DNA of 64,000 nt from Siphonodentalium dalli (GCA_032622095.1 CP136069.1:100470278-100534277), one strand, 5' to 3'; positions 1 to 11,115 are shown, counted from the first letter of the stretch. The notes: a model not told the origin generated them from the letters alone. Numbers and translations are program-made.

Positions 1-1428
1 CTGATCTTCGCTGTAAGTCTCGCCTGGTCTCTGCTGATCTTCGCCATAAGTCTCGCCTGGACTTCTGCCGATCTTCGCCGTAAGTCTCGCCTGGACTTCT
101 GCCGATCTTCGCCTTAACTCTCGCCTGGACTTCTGCCGATCTTCGCCGTAAGTCTCGCCTGGTCTCTGCTGATCTTCGCTGTAAGTCTCGCCTGGTCTCT
201 GCTGATCTTCGCCATAAGTCTCGCCTGGACTTCTGCCGATCTTCGCCGTAAGTCTCGCCTAGACTTCTGCCGATCTTTGCCGTAATTACATTGCAATGTA
301 ATTGACCCAACCCTGGTTTGAATCTTGATCTGTCTGAGCTCGCCTTCTGATTGGCCGATCTTCGCCGTAAGTCTCGCCTGGTCTTCTGCCGATCTTCGCC
401 GTAACTCTCGCCTGGACTTCTGCCGATCTTCGCCGTAAGTCTCGCCTGGACTTCTGCCGATCTTCGCCGTACGTCTCGCCTGGACTTCTGCCGATCTTCG
501 CCGTAGGTCTCACCTGGACTCTGCTGATCTTCGCCGTAAGTCTCGCCTGGACTTCTGCTGATCTTCGCCGTAAGTCTCGCCTGGTCTCTGCTGATCTTCG
601 CTGTAAGTCTCGCCTGGTCTCTGCTGATCTTCGCCATAAGTCTCGCCTGGACTTCTGCCGATCTTCGCCGTAAGTCTCGCCTGGACTTCTGCCAATCTTC
701 GCCTTAACTCTCGCCTGGACTTCTGCCGATCTTCGCCGTAAGTCTCGCCTGGACTTCTGCCGATCTTCGCCGTACGTCTCGCCTGGACTTCTGCCGATCT
801 TCGCCGTAGGTCTCACCTGGACTCTGCTGATCTTCGCCGTAAGTCTCGCCTGGACTTCTGCTGATCTTCGCCGTAAGTCTCGCCTGGACTTCTGCTGATC
901 TTCGCCGTAAGTCTCGCCTAGACTTCTGCCGATCTTTGCCGTAAGTCTCGCCTGGACTTCTGCCGATCTTCGCCGTAGGTCTCACCTGGACTCTGCTGAT
1001 CTTCGCCGTAAGTCTCGCCTGGACTGCTGCTGATCTTCGCCATAAGTCTCGCCTGGACTTCTGCCGATCTTCGCCGTAAGTCTCGCCTAGACTTCTGCCG
1101 ATCTTTGCCGTAAGTCTCGCCTGGACTTCTGCCGATCTTCGCCGTAAGTCTCGCCTGGACTTCTGCCGATCTTCGCCGTAACTCTCGCCTGGACTTCTGC
1201 CGATCTTCGCCGTAAGTCTCGCCTGGACTTCTGCCGATCTTTGCCGTAGGTCTCACCTGGACTCTGCTGATCTTCGCCATAAGTCTCGCCTGGACTTCTG
1301 CTGATCTTCGCCGTAAGTCTCGCCTGGTCTCTGCTGATCTTCGCTGTAAGTCTCGCCTGGTCTCTGCTGATCTTCGCCATAAGTCTCGCCTGGACTTCTG
1401 CCGATCTTCGCCGTAAGTCACGCCGGAC
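1..1428. repeat. 33/34-bp minisatellite array
   Basis: Roughly forty head-to-tail copies of a GC-rich unit containing GATCTTCGCCGTAAGTCTCG. Two length variants alternate: 34 bp (with ACTTCTGCCGAT) and 33 bp (with TCTCTGCTGAT). The unit is not a multiple of three at 34 bp, so all frames stay open through it and the long Arg/Glu-rich reading frames on the minus strand are artefacts. The array runs off the left edge and is interrupted at 286-356 by an inverted copy of a hAT end. Confidence 0.95.
286..353 (-). repeat. Inverted copy of hAT end plus its flank
   Basis: This stretch is the reverse complement of 2024-2095. It carries the hAT-type terminus CCCAACCCTG (306-315; CAGGGTTGGG on the minus strand), the 18-bp palindrome ATTACATTGCAATGTAAT, and about 35 bp of the same flanking DNA found outside the other copy. 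Because the flank is shared, it arose by segmental inversion or duplication and not by a second independent insertion. Confidence 0.85.
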
Positions 1429-1440
1429 TTCGTCGATCTC

Positions 1441-1850
1441 GCCGCGAGTCACGCCTGGACTCCGTATCCTCGTTGCAAGTCCACGTCGTCGGGACTTCGT
1501 CTTCTTTTTCCCCTCGTCTTCTTCTTAGCCTCATTACAAGTCCACGTCATCTGGACTTCTTCTTCTTCCCCTCGTCTTCTTCTTAGCCTCGTCACAAGTC
1601 CACGTCGTCTGGACTTCGTCTTCTTCTTCCCCTCGTCTTCTTGTTAGCCTCGTCACAAGTCCACGTCGTCTGGACTTTGTCTTCTTCTTCCCCTCGTCAC
1701 AAGTCCACGTCGTCTGGACTTCGTCTTCTTTTTCCCCTCGTCTTCTTCTTAGCCTCGTCACAAGTCCACGTCGTCTGGACTTCGTTTTCTTCCCCTCGTC
1801 TTCTTCTTAGCCTTGTCTTCTTCTTGGATCTTCTTTTAGCTGGGACTCAA
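1441..1850. repeat. 61-bp minisatellite array
   Basis: About six copies of a 61-bp pyrimidine-rich unit containing CACAAGTCCACGTCGTCTGG followed by CTTCGTCTTCTTCTTCCCCT. It starts where the 33/34-bp array decays and keeps a related ACTTCGTC core. Some copies are shortened (around 1690). The hydrophobic plus-strand frame across it is a repeat artefact. Confidence 0.9.
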
Positions 1851-2023
1851 CCTTTATTGGGAGCTTCCTTCCAGCTGCTTGTGGTGGGCTGCTCGCCCCG
1901 ACTCATCTGAGGTTTCGTAGGTCTGACGCCTGCTTTTATTCCGTGTCGCAGCCAATCAGATCAACCAGCCAATCAAATTGGATTGGTGTGGAGAAGGTAC
2001 CAAACTTAGCCAATGGCCGCTTC

Positions 2024-2095
2024 GACCAATCAGAAGGCGAGCTCAGACAGATCAAGATTCAAACCAGGGTTGGGTCAATTACATTGCAATGTAAT
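2024..2095 (+). repeat. hAT end with flank, right inverted arm
   Basis: Partner of the copy at 286-353. CAGGGTTGGG at 2065-2074 matches the terminus of a large class of animal hAT elements. To its right lies a run of AATTAC/GTAATT repeats, then a hAT transposase 3' end, so 2065 is the 3' boundary of a hAT element lying to the right. The DNA at 2024-2064 is pre-insertion flank shared with the inverted copy. Confidence 0.8.
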
Positions 2096-2212
2096 TAATT
2101 ACAATTACATTGAAATATGTCAATTACAATTACAATTACATTGGAAATGCAATGTAATTAATTACAATTACAATTACATTGGTTCAATTACAATTACAAT
2201 TACTTTTGGTTA
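2095..2212. repeat. AATTAC-rich subterminal repeats
   Basis: Low-complexity tract built from TACAATTACAATTACATTGG-like motifs and their complements, directly inside the hAT terminus. hAT elements commonly carry short subterminal motifs bound by their transposase; that role is inferred here. Confidence 0.7.
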
Positions 2213-2262
2213 ATGAAAATCGGAAGAGCTTCAAGGAGGAAAGTCATTTGTGTTTGATGAAC

Positions 2263-2268
2263 TTTATT
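2263..2268 (-). terminator. Polyadenylation signal AATAAA (minus)
   Basis: TTTATT on the plus strand gives AATAAA on the minus strand, about 95 bp downstream of the hAT transposase stop codon at 2363-2365. Position and orientation fit the transposase mRNA 3' end. Confidence 0.5.
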
Positions 2269-2362
2269 GATATACATAAAATATAAAAGCAAATTAATGT
2301 AACACAGTGAAACAATGTAAACAAAACAATAAAACAACAACTACATGTCGAGCACAAATTGT

Positions 2363-2572
2363 TCATTTGATGTGCTGGTTACAACTGACCATCATCATTC
2401 TTTCGAATGTGTCATCTGTCATTCGACACCTGTCGGGTCTGGATATTTTGCCTGCAATACTGAAGAGCCGCTCAACGGGTGCCGATGAAGCAGGGACACA
2501 GAGGTGCTTTGCAGCTAGCAGGCTTAACCCAGGAAAGTTTGTACAATTAAGTCGCCAGTATGAAGAGGGCGC
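2363..2572 (-). pseudogene. hAT transposase C-terminal fragment
   Basis: A 69-residue open stretch ending in TGA at 2363. It reads as the hAT C-terminal dimerisation domain: SYWRLNCTNFPGLSLLAAKH, then CVPASSAPVERLFSIAGKIS, then RPDRCRMTDDTFERMMM. The P-[AS]-[ST]-S-x-P-x-E-R-x-F-S signature is intact. An in-frame TGA (2573-2575) stops the frame just upstream, although a good splice acceptor sits at about 2596, so a frameshift or decay is likely. In the family this domain dimerises the transposase. Only this block and a BED exon remain, so the gene is dead. Confidence 0.9.
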
Positions 2573-3048
2573 TCATATTGATCCCTATGTTTCCGCTGAA
2601 ACAAAAATAATTAACATTAAGATACATCATTATGTATAATTTGCCTACATACTAATAGCAGGGATTAAAACAATCAAGCCAGCTAGGGTTGTAAATCACA
2701 CACAATGACATAATCAGGATTATGAAGTAAAACAGGCCACAGGTGCGCCTAATGCTGCCTTTGTTAGGGGATTAACGCATTGATAAAATACTGCAGTGGA
2801 GTCATATAATTAGGACAGCAACACAGATTAAGTGCACAACACTGACCAGATATGGAGGTGAATACAGTTAAGCTCAAAACAAATAGATTAAATTAGGTTT
2901 TTTTTTAAATCCAATACATGTACTTGTATTAATTATGTACATATTGTCATGATGATATACACATTATTGTAGGTGTATTAAAACATATACATATAATAAT
3001 AACAATAACATATATAAATAATATAAAATAAAATTCAACATGACTTAC

Positions 3049-3276
3049 CTTTAGATGTGTGATGAAATTTGAAGTTGCTTTTGCTGAACCCGAAATCAGT
3101 GTTGGCCAATGTTTACATGTAGCTTTGAATTTGTCAGAAATATCATTGGGCAAGGTAAAATGTTGCCTCATGAATGAAAAACTTTGAGAAGGCATCGCTA
3201 ATGACTCTAATAGAGGCAAAGAGATAATGATTGCTTGATAGTCAGTGATGCAGTTATATACAAACTTCAATTTCAA
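3049..3276 (-). pseudogene. hAT transposase BED-finger exon
   Basis: The minus strand encodes NDISDKFKATCKHWPTLISG followed by SAKATSNFITHLK, then a consensus splice donor (AAAG|GTAAGT, intron starting at 3048). This is the layout of a BED zinc finger (CxxC, then HxxxH), the DNA-binding N-terminus of many hAT transposases. The second cysteine is replaced by tryptophan (CKHW), which should break the finger. It lies in the same orientation and upstream of the hAT C-terminal block, supporting one element with its middle deleted. The upstream limit is uncertain. Confidence 0.65.
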
Positions 3277-3961
3277 ACTACCTAGATACCGAAATAGAAT
3301 TTGCAGAATTGTATTTCTGACGGACGTTCATGAAACCATGTTTCATCTAACTAATTGAAATTAATGGAACTAGGAAGTATTCAACTTCCAATTATTGATT
3401 TTGTTGACTCAGGTGGGCATTCCCAGGTGTGAATTATTCATTGTTCTGGATTATGTGGTAAGTACTTTCGAAGCATCCAGGTGAGCGCGGTAACAGCGCG
3501 TTTATCGGTATTTATTCCTTTCTCAACTTGGCTAATGTTGATGGAAATATGTGCATTAAACACCATAATATTGTGTCATCTTTATTTCCCGGATAGTGCA
3601 GCTTATTCATTGCATATTTTCATATACATGTTGAATCAGAAAGTCATTACTATTGCTTCGCAATTGTTTGAAATCGACACTTGATCAACTTTTGCATTTC
3701 CGAAATTCGGGCGTCATCAAATCATCGTTTATATCTCAAAACTGTCGTTATCTAAAATCTTCTCTATATTGCTGATAAATTAAGTCACATATGCAGATTA
3801 TTTCCGGATATGCCCCAGATCAAAATAGTCATCTGTTTACTCGTGAAAAATCATCATTTGAGATCACCGATCTTTCGTTTTATCATCTTTCCGACATCGT
3901 ATTTTCCGTGAGTCATTTTATGCAAAATATGACAAAATAACAGGCCATGATGCTTCGAGAA

Positions 3962-4660
3962 CAGGGTTCGCGCTGGCCCAAAATTTCCAGGTGCCAACAC
4001 TGTTGCCAATTTCATTATTTTTATAGCCACTTTATACTTTCTGTTGCCACTTTTTTCCGACCAATATTTTTTGGTGCCACTTTTGAATTTGTATTTGGAC
4101 TATCGGTAATGTCTGAATGTCCGAAGAAATCAGTAACTTTCTTCATTTTAGAAGGATGTTGCGTGTCTGATGCATTGTTGCTGAAATCTAACTTGCGCTT
4201 ACGATTCATATTTGCCCTATGTCACAGTTTGTGAAAGCTGAGTTACGAAGGACATATTTATGATAATTTATCTAACACCTACTATCAATACACAGCTTCC
4301 TAACGATGTAGACTCCAGGAAGCCCATTGTTTGGCTAATGTTTGTCAAATTAGAGTCAATAGCCGTAGATAGTGTTATTGTCGAGTAGATATTCGAAACC
4401 CTTTCACCACAGCGATAAAATAAGTCGATCTGACATAAGCCACGAATCTATTATACCCTTTCTTTTAGCTATGTCGCGACCGGATATCGATGTGTGTTTT
4501 GTTTCCAGACCGATTGACTGCAAGCTTTGTTATATGCGCGATGGGTACCAAATGTCAAAAAGCAAGGTGCCACTTTTTGTAGCCAATCGGGATTTTTTTG
4601 GAGCCATTTCATTTTTTTTATAGCAATTTGCTAAATTGGCAATGGGCAGCGCGAACCCTT
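3962..4660 (-). mobile_element. Non-autonomous hAT element, 699 bp
   Basis: Imperfect terminal inverted repeats: CAGGGTTCGCGCTGGCCC on the left, and on the right the complement AAGGGTTCGCGCTGCCCAT. It is flanked by an exact 8-bp direct repeat TTCGAGAA (3954-3961 and 4661-4668), the target duplication size of hAT. Both ends carry repeated GTGCCACTTTT and GCCAATTT motifs, typical subterminal binding sites. The interior keeps only a short transposase-like N-terminus, so mobility would need a transposase supplied elsewhere. Confidence 0.95.
4021..4209 (-). pseudogene. Lys-rich N-terminal ORF inside the hAT element
   Basis: A 62-residue frame starting MNRKRKLDFSNNASD and continuing through PSKMKKVTDFFGHSD. 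Basic, Ser/Asn-rich N-termini ending in a DFF-like motif resemble the N-termini of ZNF862-like hAT proteins; this is a weak resemblance recalled from family knowledge. The frame runs out at the subterminal repeats and no zinc finger or catalytic region follows, so it is at best a truncated remnant. Confidence 0.4.
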
Positions 4661-4668
4661 TTCGAGAA

Positions 4669-5700
4669 CACCTCCCATCAACCAAGAACAATCCCCCGTA
4701 TATAATTCTTAATGTGGCAGCATGTAATAATTATCAGAATGTGTGTTTTGGAACGATATTTTTGTGTAAGAATTTGGCTTTCTGTTTACATTATTCGCTG
4801 TGTTAAAATGACGTCATGCCCATGCAAAAGCGTACTTGCAGATAAATAGTACCTGTTGTATTTGCAGTAAATCAGACGTCGTGTATTTATACGCCCGTCA
4901 TGAGTTAGATTTCAATCTAGGTCAAGCATGATAAAGATGTCAATGGTTGAAGGTTGGGTATCAGATATTATCTAGACCCCGTTTTCATCACAATAATAAT
5001 TCCTGTCATCAGACAGCTTATGTGCGCCTTATGTTTGATATATCAGATCTACAACATAAAACATGTTATCAGAAAAATCCCCGCATTTCTGCAATATTAA
5101 ACATTGCGGAGTATATTCGGAATCACGTTAAATTGCATGAGGTCCACGTGCCTTGCGTTTCCAACAGAAGTATATTTCTTCAGGAACCCTTTCCTTTTAA
5201 TAAAAATCTTATATGTCGACAATCGGAAAGCGAAATAAGCCAATTGTTCTCCCTTCCAAGTATGCTTCATAACATCCATGACCGCTTACCAAGGGCACCA
5301 CCAATTAACTTTTACATCTATAGAATTGAACTTGCATAGCTTTTTGTTACGATTTGTCACAGATCTGTCGACATTGTGTGAACCCTATTCCACATTTAAT
5401 GTTCAAAAAAAAAATTTGACATGGACCAGTCGTCCGAATCGAAGCAACTGCTTAATCGATAATCTCGCGGTATCCCGATTGGAAACAACGTTATTTCGAT
5501 TGCTTAGTGATGGCTTTTATTTCAAGTGCCACCTTTTACAAATGTTGCTTTTACTGCCTTTAGTTAAATTATGCTGACAGTGGCTTGTTGTCGGTGCATG
5601 TTTTTAAAATATCCCTTGACATGGCGTGAGTTTAATATTATACACCCTATTTACGCCCTCGATATTTCTCCACACGTGGACCCCATTTGTGCCTCTTCCG
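4669..5700. other. Unassigned sequence
   Basis: No recognisable gene or element. Open frames at 4947-5339 and 5278-5577 lack any family resemblance, splice context or coding-like composition. Confidence 0.5.
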
Positions 5701-5708
5701 CACATCAT

Positions 5709-5917
5709 GTTCCGAAAACTTCGGAACTTGTATCCTCACCTGAACACCTCCTGTGTTCAAGAAACGGCCTTCCACGGCCTGTTCCATATGGTCAGAACGC
5801 AATAATATTGCACTTTCCGTCGATGCGGGGTGTACCCTAACCCCAAGACAACCCTCTCAAAGGGTTGCACCCCCATGGATACACTATGTATCCATCGTGT
5901 GGATACTTCGTGTATCC
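5709..5917. repeat. Cluster of five short hairpins
   Basis: Five near-regular stem-loops in about 210 bp: 5709-5727 (8-bp stem, 3-nt loop), 5741-5759 (7 bp, 5 nt), 5849-5867 (7 bp, 5 nt), 5875-5895 (8 bp, 5 nt) and 5901-5917 (6 bp, 5 nt). The last two share GGATAC/GTATCC stems but have different loops. A further 6-bp stem lies at 6039-6056. Function unknown. Confidence 0.7.
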
Positions 5918-8350
5918 GTTCCCCAGAACACCAAGTGCCCCCGATAGATAACATAATTATCCTGTGACGGAGGCTACCGTGAGAAGTCAATGTTTCGCCT
6001 TTGCGCATACAGGTTTAACAAATTCAACCCTGCTCGCCTGTCGAGTTCGATCGACACAATGTTAGCTTCCGGTTATATCATGACGCGAGTCTTCCAGTTT
6101 GCGCTATTTGCCAAACAGGCATACATGTACCGAATATTCAAGCTCACTCAAGCATCTATGGCATCAGTCATCGAAACCAGTTGGCTCAAAAATTCCGGCT
6201 AGTAAACGAACCGAAATAACACCACCCGTGGTGATCGGTGTAACTTTTAGCGCCTTAATCACGGTTATGAAACACTCGATTCGGTCTTCTGTGAACTTAA
6301 CCGTTCCGTCGGCCCTCAACCCCAATTTTGTCCGACATAACACAAGTAAAAGGAATACCTAATCAGACAAACAACCACAATTTTAATGGAAAAAATAAAG
6401 CAACCCAAACTCACAAACACCGTGTCTGAACAGCACACCACTGAAAATATGATTTCTTTATTTCGGGGCGAATCTATTGTCGAAAAGCAAATGCCAATAT
6501 TTCTGACAACGGCTGTTGTTTCGTAGAAATAATATATAAGAAATACTATGAGTGCTGCCACATTGAATATACAATTCATGAACATGAACATATCGCATTC
6601 GCCCTCAAATGTCAATGGCGCATACAACGCGACTTTAACACAGATATATTTTGTTCACAGTATACGCGATTAACACACAAGTGACTCTCCTCGCGCTGAT
6701 ATAATTATGTTGATATGCAGCTTCGAGTTTCAAAATCAATCACGAAATCGTTTTTCGGATTTGGCCAGCTATTGAATTAATGTGCTTCCAATTCAGCACC
6801 CATCGTTGTGCTGCCAAAATTCTATGTATTGCCACTTTGAGCGCATTCTCGATTTTCGGGGATTCAAAACACTCTGTACTGAGTTTTGTGCTACCCTTTT
6901 GCAAATCTTATCTGTCGAAAAACAAATACAACCACATGTATGACGCTTCTTGTCATAGATATTTCCGTTGGGTGGATTTGCATCTGCAAACATTCCCACC
7001 GTTCGCCCACATATTATAAGTAAACAAAATAATTATCTGTATCGTGTCGTATGCGTCAGATCATCTGTAATTGGCGAACACATGACAGGTTCTTGTTGTC
7101 TGACAATGTAGCAACGGTTATGACTGATGCCTGCCTCTGGGGCGCGTTGAAATCTTGTAATGTATTCCCGCCCTGCGTTGTTCGAAGAATTGACTGACAT
7201 CCTGTCGATTACGTAACAACACTATATATGAATCATGCGTCTGTTCCTGTAACTGTTTCAGATTGTGATTTTCCACGAAGAGCATCAACGAAATCCTATC
7301 CGCTGACAGAGAATTGTACAGGAAACATGACATTCGACAGCTGATCTTTAATTGTCACTGAATTGTCTATATGAGATTCGATTGTGCCGTTTGTAGATAA
7401 AACGAGATTAAATTTGATACGTGCACCTTGCGAGACCAGATCGCATTATCTCACCCAGTAAGCTCAACCACGGCTTACACTCATTAACATTAATCACCTG
7501 CCTTTAGCATGTGATCGACAATGAACAATGTACTCATACGTTACGCTTCAGACAAAAGTTTTGTACTATACTGCGAAACGTCCAAAACAAATTTTTGTCG
7601 TAATTTTCAGAAAATCACCAAAAGTGGGCACATGGTTGGGCCTTTAATGTCCAATATAGCACTATCGATGTGATTGAAGTTTCTCTGATAGGATTTCGAC
7701 TCAAACTCCTGAAAAGTACTGAAATTTAAAGGGACTAAATGTCTATCATGAAACCAAATCATTGTTGGAAGTTGAAATTTTTATGGTGGGGTGGGGTATT
7801 TCAAATCCAATTAAATATGGTAGTGGTCAAAATGAGATAAATTCCTTAAGGTGAATGGTAGATATGCATAGCTAGTTTTCAAAACATATACATGGCAATT
7901 CCATGTTGGAGAGAATAAAATGCAAAATTTTTAAAAGAATTGTTCCTTTTTCTGACTAATACCGAGTTAATTGTGGTCTAGAGTTCAGGTTTCGATAACA
8001 CAGCACTTCTGCAGCCTCTGTTCATTCAGGAAAGTATAATATATTCAAGATATCTATACTTATGCGTGATTTTGTCACAAAAATGATTATTTTCAATCAT
8101 CAGGAACCGTAACAAATCAGGCAAGAACCATCACAATACCGGCGATAGAATGACTTCTGATGTAACAGTTCCTACACAGTGACGAAAACTCAACAATATT
8201 ATATGAATATAGATCGAGTTTTTACAATAGACCAAATATATCACGCCCCTCGGGCATGATTGGTTTATGATACGCGTCCATAAAATCTTGGTCGGTCCCA
8301 TTGGACACTGTGACACTCGTTAGTCCTCAGTTATAGAGAGACAAAACATA
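5918..8350. other. Unassigned sequence
   Basis: No gene, repeat array or element boundary recognised apart from the hairpin at 6039-6056. Short open frames here show no domain resemblance. Confidence 0.5.
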
Positions 8351-8585
8351 ACATCTCCCTCAGCAATTATTCAATGTCCGAAAAGGAGTACGTGACACTT
8401 TAACAGCCTACCATATTAGCTGAATGTCTCTTGAGAGACGATTTTGTTTATACTATCATATAAATTGCCGGCCTTCATGCCGCTATATATATGGTGTATA
8501 TCTCCCTCGGCCATTATTCAGTTTCCGAATAGGAGAGTTCGACATTATAACAGCCTGACAATGCTGTATGATGTCTCCATAGGCT
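8351..8585. repeat. Diverged tandem duplication, ~147-bp offset
   Basis: The segment beginning ATCTCCCTCAGCAATTATTC near 8353 is repeated as ATCTCCCTCGGCCATTATTC near 8500. Both are followed by a TTCCGAA-like block and AACAGCCT. Alignment extends about 85 bp with substitutions and short indels. Confidence 0.7.
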
Positions 8586-8589
8586 TGGC

Positions 8590-9368
8590 GTCGATAGACA
8601 TTCGATATAAATATCAAACATGTTGCCGTTTGCTTTCACACAAGTTGAAAGCACTGAATGTAAATCCTTTCGATGCCATGGTGTCCAAATATCTTTGTAG
8701 AAAACATAACTAAATAAATCTGTTACGAAAACAAAAGCCATATACAATTGCCAATAAAAATATTTTAGCCATTTTAAAACACACAGTGAAAATAACAGGC
8801 GTTCGTCTTATATAATATCGCCAGAATAAGAAAGTGATGATAGTGGAGTGGTCCTCTAAATGTACCAAATAGATCAAGTTTGCTGTGATTCCTTCCTTTG
8901 AAAATTCTCAAGTTGTTTAAATAAGGGAATTTTGAATGAGGAACTCGTCTGGTTATCCAAGTTGATTTCACTTAATTTACTGTACGTCATGAATATTAAA
9001 TGATTTCATAACTGAATTGACTGTAGAATACCAAGAAGGAGTGCCCTTGGCATGCTATTAAAACAATTCTTTGTCAACTTTGTATACTTCTTTCAAAAAT
9101 CTATCATCTGGTTATTCATTCAGTCTAATTAAAATTTTTAAAGCCCATTTATTGATTTAATTTGCAAGTGGATGTCTGCAAAGTTCACAACGAATACCCA
9201 TGTTTGAGGCGTATCACCTGTGTATGTTGACCATTTTCAGTAAAAAAAAAATTGGTTCCTTTGAGGTGGGCAGAATTTCAATAACTTTCTATTCACTTAG
9301 TACTTGCTTTGATATTTAACCCAGGAAAAAAGATGGAACCAAATTGATGCAGAAGTGTAATAAATGAA
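8590..9368. other. Unassigned AT-rich sequence
   Basis: No gene or repeat recognised. Confidence 0.5.
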
Positions 9369-9524
9369 GTAATCAATTAGTTCCTAGAATTATGTTAAAT
9401 AATTCACTTGAGGTGAGAGACGTTTAGGTAAGAAACTTTGTGTGCCCAACACGCACTCGTTTCTTACCGACGTCTGTCGCCTCTCGTGAATTATTTAATG
9501 TAATTCTCAAAACCAATTGATTAC
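9369..9524. mobile_element. Foldback (palindromic) MITE-like element
   Basis: An imperfect palindrome of about 156 bp. The left arm has GTAATCAATTAG, TTAAATAATTCAC, GAGACG and GGTAAGAAAC; the right arm carries their complements in reverse order, around a GTGTGCCCAACACGCAC centre. No clear target duplication is visible. The folded form would be one long hairpin. Confidence 0.8.
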
Positions 9525-10042
9525 TCTCTATATAATTACATTTTGGTGTTTCGTGCAAAGTGACATAAACTACCTTGAGAGCCTATTATAAACAAACTAC
9601 TTTATATACTACCCTCAATGAAACATTCAAAGAACATCTCTTTTTTTCTGCCTCATATTTTAACCACAGTTGTCATATCATATTTTAAACAGTTGATTAA
9701 CTGTTTGATATAGACAGAAAGAAGGTATTATTGTTTTGTGAAAACTAAAGATTACATACATGTATCACTTTTGATAGGTTGATAGATTTTGTTGATTGGG
9801 TTTCCCTTTTCATTGTATGTAAAGTCAGCACACGTAATGTATAATCCATCTTCGATAATGTTTTATGACCAGATAGTTCACATTACATTTATATATATAA
9901 TTTAAAAACCCACTTGCCAACATTTTTGCCATGTAGCAAAGAGACTTGCCAACGTAATTCATGTTGCCTTGAAAGTGGTGTTCATCTGAGATTTTAATAT
10001 CGTAAGAGAATAGTGAAACATGTTCCTTCTTCGTACTTGCAG

Positions 10043-10162
10043 TATGATTTGTGTACTATATCTCAAGAGAACATGCAGTATGATGTTGTGTTGAAGTCAC
10101 TCAAAAAGATTAAAGCAGGCAATGAAGAAAAAACACTGGAGAAGAAGAATCTCAATTTCTGA
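10043..10162 (+). CDS. Probable terminal coding exon, unknown protein
   Basis: A pyrimidine-rich splice acceptor (CCTTCTTCGTACTTGCAG) is followed by a 39-codon frame ending in TGA at 10160-10162. Residues run YDLCTISQENMQYDVVLKSL, then KKIKAGNEEKTLEKKNLNF. The Lys/Glu-rich, helix-prone composition looks coding, in contrast to the surrounding AT-rich DNA. A possible AATAAA lies at 10713-10718. The start phase is uncertain because only the acceptor side is seen, and no upstream exon could be identified. I do not recognise the protein; it may be the last exon of a host gene with distant exons, or chance. Confidence 0.45.
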   Translation, partial: YDLCTISQENMQYDVVLKSLKKIKAGNEEKTLEKKNLNF

Positions 10163-11115
10163 AGATCAATGTTTGCATTTTGTTGGAAGATATATGTTTT
10201 ATTTCACAAAGCTTCTATGTTTGACCATTTGATAACTGAATATTCGTGTTTGAGTAGTTACCTGATTGCCTCAGACTGATTGTTGGATTTTATAATATTA
10301 GTTGAACAGCTTAACCTGATGTATGTGTTATTATCTCTCATTGATCCTTGTCGTGTTTGACAGGTGATATCTCATTGCATATAGAAAATTGATTTGGTGA
10401 ATGAACAATGTGGTTTTAATACTTTGATTATCAAATACCTGTTGATTATTGATTCCCATTGATTCTTTTGTAGCTTTGTCCACCTAATAAGTTCAACAAA
10501 TAGCCTAAGGCTTATTAGCGGAACATCCCTACAAATGAATCTGTGAAGTGTTCCTCTGTCTGTCATCAGTTTTTTAGTATCTTAATATTCCAACAAATGT
10601 AGAATGGACCATGCTGCTTGCATACTTCATTTGGGGGAACATATGCATGTAACATCAAAACAAAAGAACATTGCACCTTTCGTTATGTTTACAACAGAAA
10701 TCCACTGAATGGAATAAACTATATATATGCAATGGAAATTATAGAATGGAAAACAACAACTTCTATCTTGGTGATAAATCATTTCGGCAAAACAATGAAA
10801 TTGCATAGGATCAATCCTTGAGAGAAATTATGCGTGTACATTCATTTACATCTTTATTCTATAAAAGATATATTGAATACAGATTTGGTGTGTGGACTCA
10901 TGGGATTGGGTCTGGTAAGTTTGGTTTAAACATATTTTAATAGAATATTAATATAGAGATTGGGGGATTGGAGGACAAGTTCTTTAAACATCCACTCCCC
11001 ACAATACAGAACAAGTATAACTACGAATATAAACTGATATAAACAGTATCTTAAATGGGATAGGTTTGGCATGACAGGTGCATGCATACAATGATAATTA
11101 AATACAACTATACTA
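10163..11115. other. Possible 3' UTR and unassigned sequence
   Basis: If the exon ending at 10162 is real, the sequence up to about 10735 could be its 3' UTR (AATAAA at 10713). The rest shows no gene. Confidence 0.35.

Larger units (their letters stand above)
2065..3330 (-). mobile_element. Decayed hAT DNA transposon
   Basis: The 3' terminus CAGGGTTGGG is at 2065. It is followed by an AATTAC-rich subterminal zone (2075-2210), a minus-strand polyadenylation signal (2263-2268), the hAT C-terminal block (2363-2572) and a BED-finger exon (3049-3276). Fewer than 500 bp separate these two exons, so most of the catalytic region is missing. I could not locate the 5' terminus or a matching target duplication; the right boundary given is approximate. 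Confidence 0.75.

Noticed and set aside
114-1452. Long Arg/Glu-rich minus-strand reading frames
   Set aside because: They lie entirely within the 33/34-bp minisatellite; all three frames give similar repetitive peptides and there is no gene context.
1641-1910. Hydrophobic plus-strand frame resembling membrane segments
   Set aside because: It is the 61-bp pyrimidine-rich minisatellite read in one frame.
2307-2639. Plus-strand 110-residue ORF
   Set aside because: It is the antisense shadow of the hAT C-terminal domain on the minus strand.
5757-6008. 83-residue minus-strand ORF over the hairpin cluster
   Set aside because: Overlaps the palindromes, no homology recognised, no splice context.
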